Below are positions 6,681-7,760 of a stretch of DNA of 7,760 nt, piece by piece. The stretch comes from a bacterium (GTDB lineage: Bacteria > UBP15 > UBA6099 > JAJRTR01). Below the pieces are notes generated by a model. That model did not search any database and had not been told where the DNA came from. It was given only the letters and a program-made list of their open reading frames with translations. Position 1 is the stretch's first letter. The number at the start of each line of letters is the position of its first letter. The stretch lies in the NCBI GenBank assembly GCA_024278215.1, contig JAJRTR010000185.1, positions 1-7,760 on the forward strand, in the 5' to 3' direction. A program made the translations under genes and the position numbers.

Positions 6681-7720
6681 AACGAATACAAATGCCATAT
6701 AGCGGAAAGCACGGGCTGGTCGCCTGCGATCTGACGGTATCCGCGCCGCCCGGCATATACGGGAATACCGTGTACGGCAGGGGTGTGCTGCCCGGCCGCG
6801 AATGCGGGATGTTTGTGCGCGAAAGCGAATTCACATCAAACGCTGTCAGGATGGAATTCGCGTCGGACGAACTCGTGATGACCTGGAATGCTACCGCACC
6901 GCCCGGCACATCAGTCAGTATGGCATTTGCTGTGAGCGACGATGCGGAGAACTGGTCGAAGTGGTTTGAAATGGGAGACTGGAAAACCGACACAGCACGG
7001 GAAAGGCAGTGCGCCGACCGTGACTGGGGTAAACTGTCGGTTGATCATTTCAGGTCGGTCGGGAAGTTCCGGTTTGCGAAATACCGCGCAATATTTCACA
7101 CTGCCGATCCGAGCCAGGCACCACTGCTGAGACGTGTTTTCTTCTGCCACTCTGATGTAAAAAGCGGTGGCGACTGTGAGGCGGCAACATACGCGGGCAC
7201 CAGCGTCGACCTGGATGTGCCGTGGTTGTCGCAATATGACGAGCGGGTAGTGAAGGACCCTGTTATGATGGATGCGGGTGTGTGCGGTGCGACGTCTGTT
7301 GCGATGGTGCTCAGGTATCACGGAATAGCGGCAAACGTGCGTAATGTGGGACGCCGCGCATGGGACCCGTCGGCGGAAATATACGGCAACTGGGCTTTTC
7401 TGTGCGCCGCGGCTTCAGAGTACGGACCGGCGGCGTGGGTGCAGCGCTTTTCAGACTGGAGCAGTGTGCGGGAGTTTCTGGAAAGTGGGATTCCTGTCGT
7501 GATCAGTATATCCTATAATAAAGGTACTATGAGCTCCGAACCTGAAAAGGAAACGGCGGGGCACCTGATTGTCGTGCGCGGATTCACTGGAGACGGGGAC
7601 GTAATTGTGAATGATCCCGGCACGACAGACGAGCAGCGGGGAAGAAGATATGTGTATCCGGCGTGTGAATTGGGCCGTGCTTTTTTCGGTCATGGCGGCG
7701 TTGGTATTATAATTAAGTGA
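6677..7720 (+). CDS. C39-like papain-fold cysteine peptidase with N-terminal beta-rich domain
   Basis: A 347-residue two-part protein. Residues 175-347 form a peptidase_C39_2-type domain: VDLDVPWLSQYDE (177-189) with Q186 as likely oxyanion-hole residue, DAGVCGATSVAMVLRYHG (199-216) with candidate nucleophile C203, then AGHLIVVRGF (294-303) with H296 and VNDPGT (311-316) with D313 completing the triad. Residues 1-170 lack catalytic motifs and look beta-rich. LVMTWNATAPPGTSVSMAFA followed by WSKWFEMGDW (93-102) resembles the front domain of many secreted or surface C39-family proteins in bacteria, which may bind ligand or substrate. I see no signal peptide or membrane helix, so the protein as read would stay in the cytoplasm unless exported in another way. 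The ATG at 6677 is the first in-frame start after a stop at 6626-6628; it has no good Shine-Dalgarno site, and ATG at 6692 is an alternative. It has no ABC-transporter domain, so it is not a bacteriocin exporter. Substrate is unknown. Confidence 0.82.
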   Translation: MKRIQMPYSGKHGLVACDLTVSAPPGIYGNTVYGRGVLPGRECGMFVRESEFTSNAVRMEFASDELVMTWNATAPPGTSVSMAFAVSDDAENWSKWFEMGDWKTDTARERQCADRDWGKLSVDHFRSVGKFRFAKYRAIFHTADPSQAPLLRRVFFCHSDVKSGGDCEAATYAGTSVDLDVPWLSQYDERVVKDPVMMDAGVCGATSVAMVLRYHGIAANVRNVGRRAWDPSAEIYGNWAFLCAAASEYGPAAWVQRFSDWSSVREFLESGIPVVISISYNKGTMSSEPEKETAGHLIVVRGFTGDGDVIVNDPGTTDEQRGRRYVYPACELGRAFFGHGGVGIIIK

Positions 7721-7760
7721 CCGAACTGCTTTTTACATAATATCTGTATAACCGCATATA

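Noticed and set aside
6345-6698. Minus-strand frame of 117 codons in the lspA-peptidase gap
   Set aside because: It crosses half of the palindromic element and the peptidase start, has no ribosome-binding site or motif, and its composition is not protein-like.

Overview
The window looks like ordinary chromosomal DNA of a bacterium of intermediate GC content. It holds intact protein genes with Shine-Dalgarno signals and bacterial sigma70-type promoter candidates. A lipoprotein signal peptidase (LspA) gene shows that the cell makes lipoproteins, and a lipid-linked-sugar glycosyltransferase fits a cell with a substantial envelope. No rRNA, tRNA, phage gene or complete transposase is present. I cannot assign a phylum; a Gram-negative, possibly poorly studied lineage is a guess.

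Layout. The left edge (2-106) is the tail of a small basic protein resembling the DUF6788 proteins seen near transposases. A nine-repeat TPR protein follows (226-1278). After a gap with a plausible promoter (1338-1366) come two same-strand membrane-protein genes: a drug/metabolite-transporter (EamA/NIPA-like) permease (1448-2314) and a GT39-like, polyprenyl-phosphate-sugar-dependent glycosyltransferase (2351-4101). The glycosyltransferase is split into two frames at a run of nine T (2875-2883). Converging on it from the minus strand is a two-gene unit, lspA (6230-5724) followed by a DUF4127 gene (5731-4217), overlapping by 8 bases. Divergent from lspA is a C39-like cysteine peptidase with an N-terminal beta-rich domain (6677-7720).

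The most unusual structure lies in the 446-bp gap between lspA and the peptidase. Bases 6258-6436 form one long imperfect palindrome, symmetric about 6347. It has near-identical 20-bp ends and is flanked on both sides by GTTT, which looks like a short target duplication. This resembles a miniature, non-coding palindromic mobile element. Its lspA-proximal end falls exactly where the -35 box of a good lspA promoter candidate would be, so the element may have supplied half of that promoter. The same promoter places the transcription start at or next to the lspA start codon, which suggests a leaderless mRNA.

The genes do not form one obvious pathway. LspA, the glycosyltransferase and the permease are all envelope or membrane functions, and DUF4127 is probably translationally coupled to LspA. 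No known defence, CRISPR or biosynthetic system is visible.
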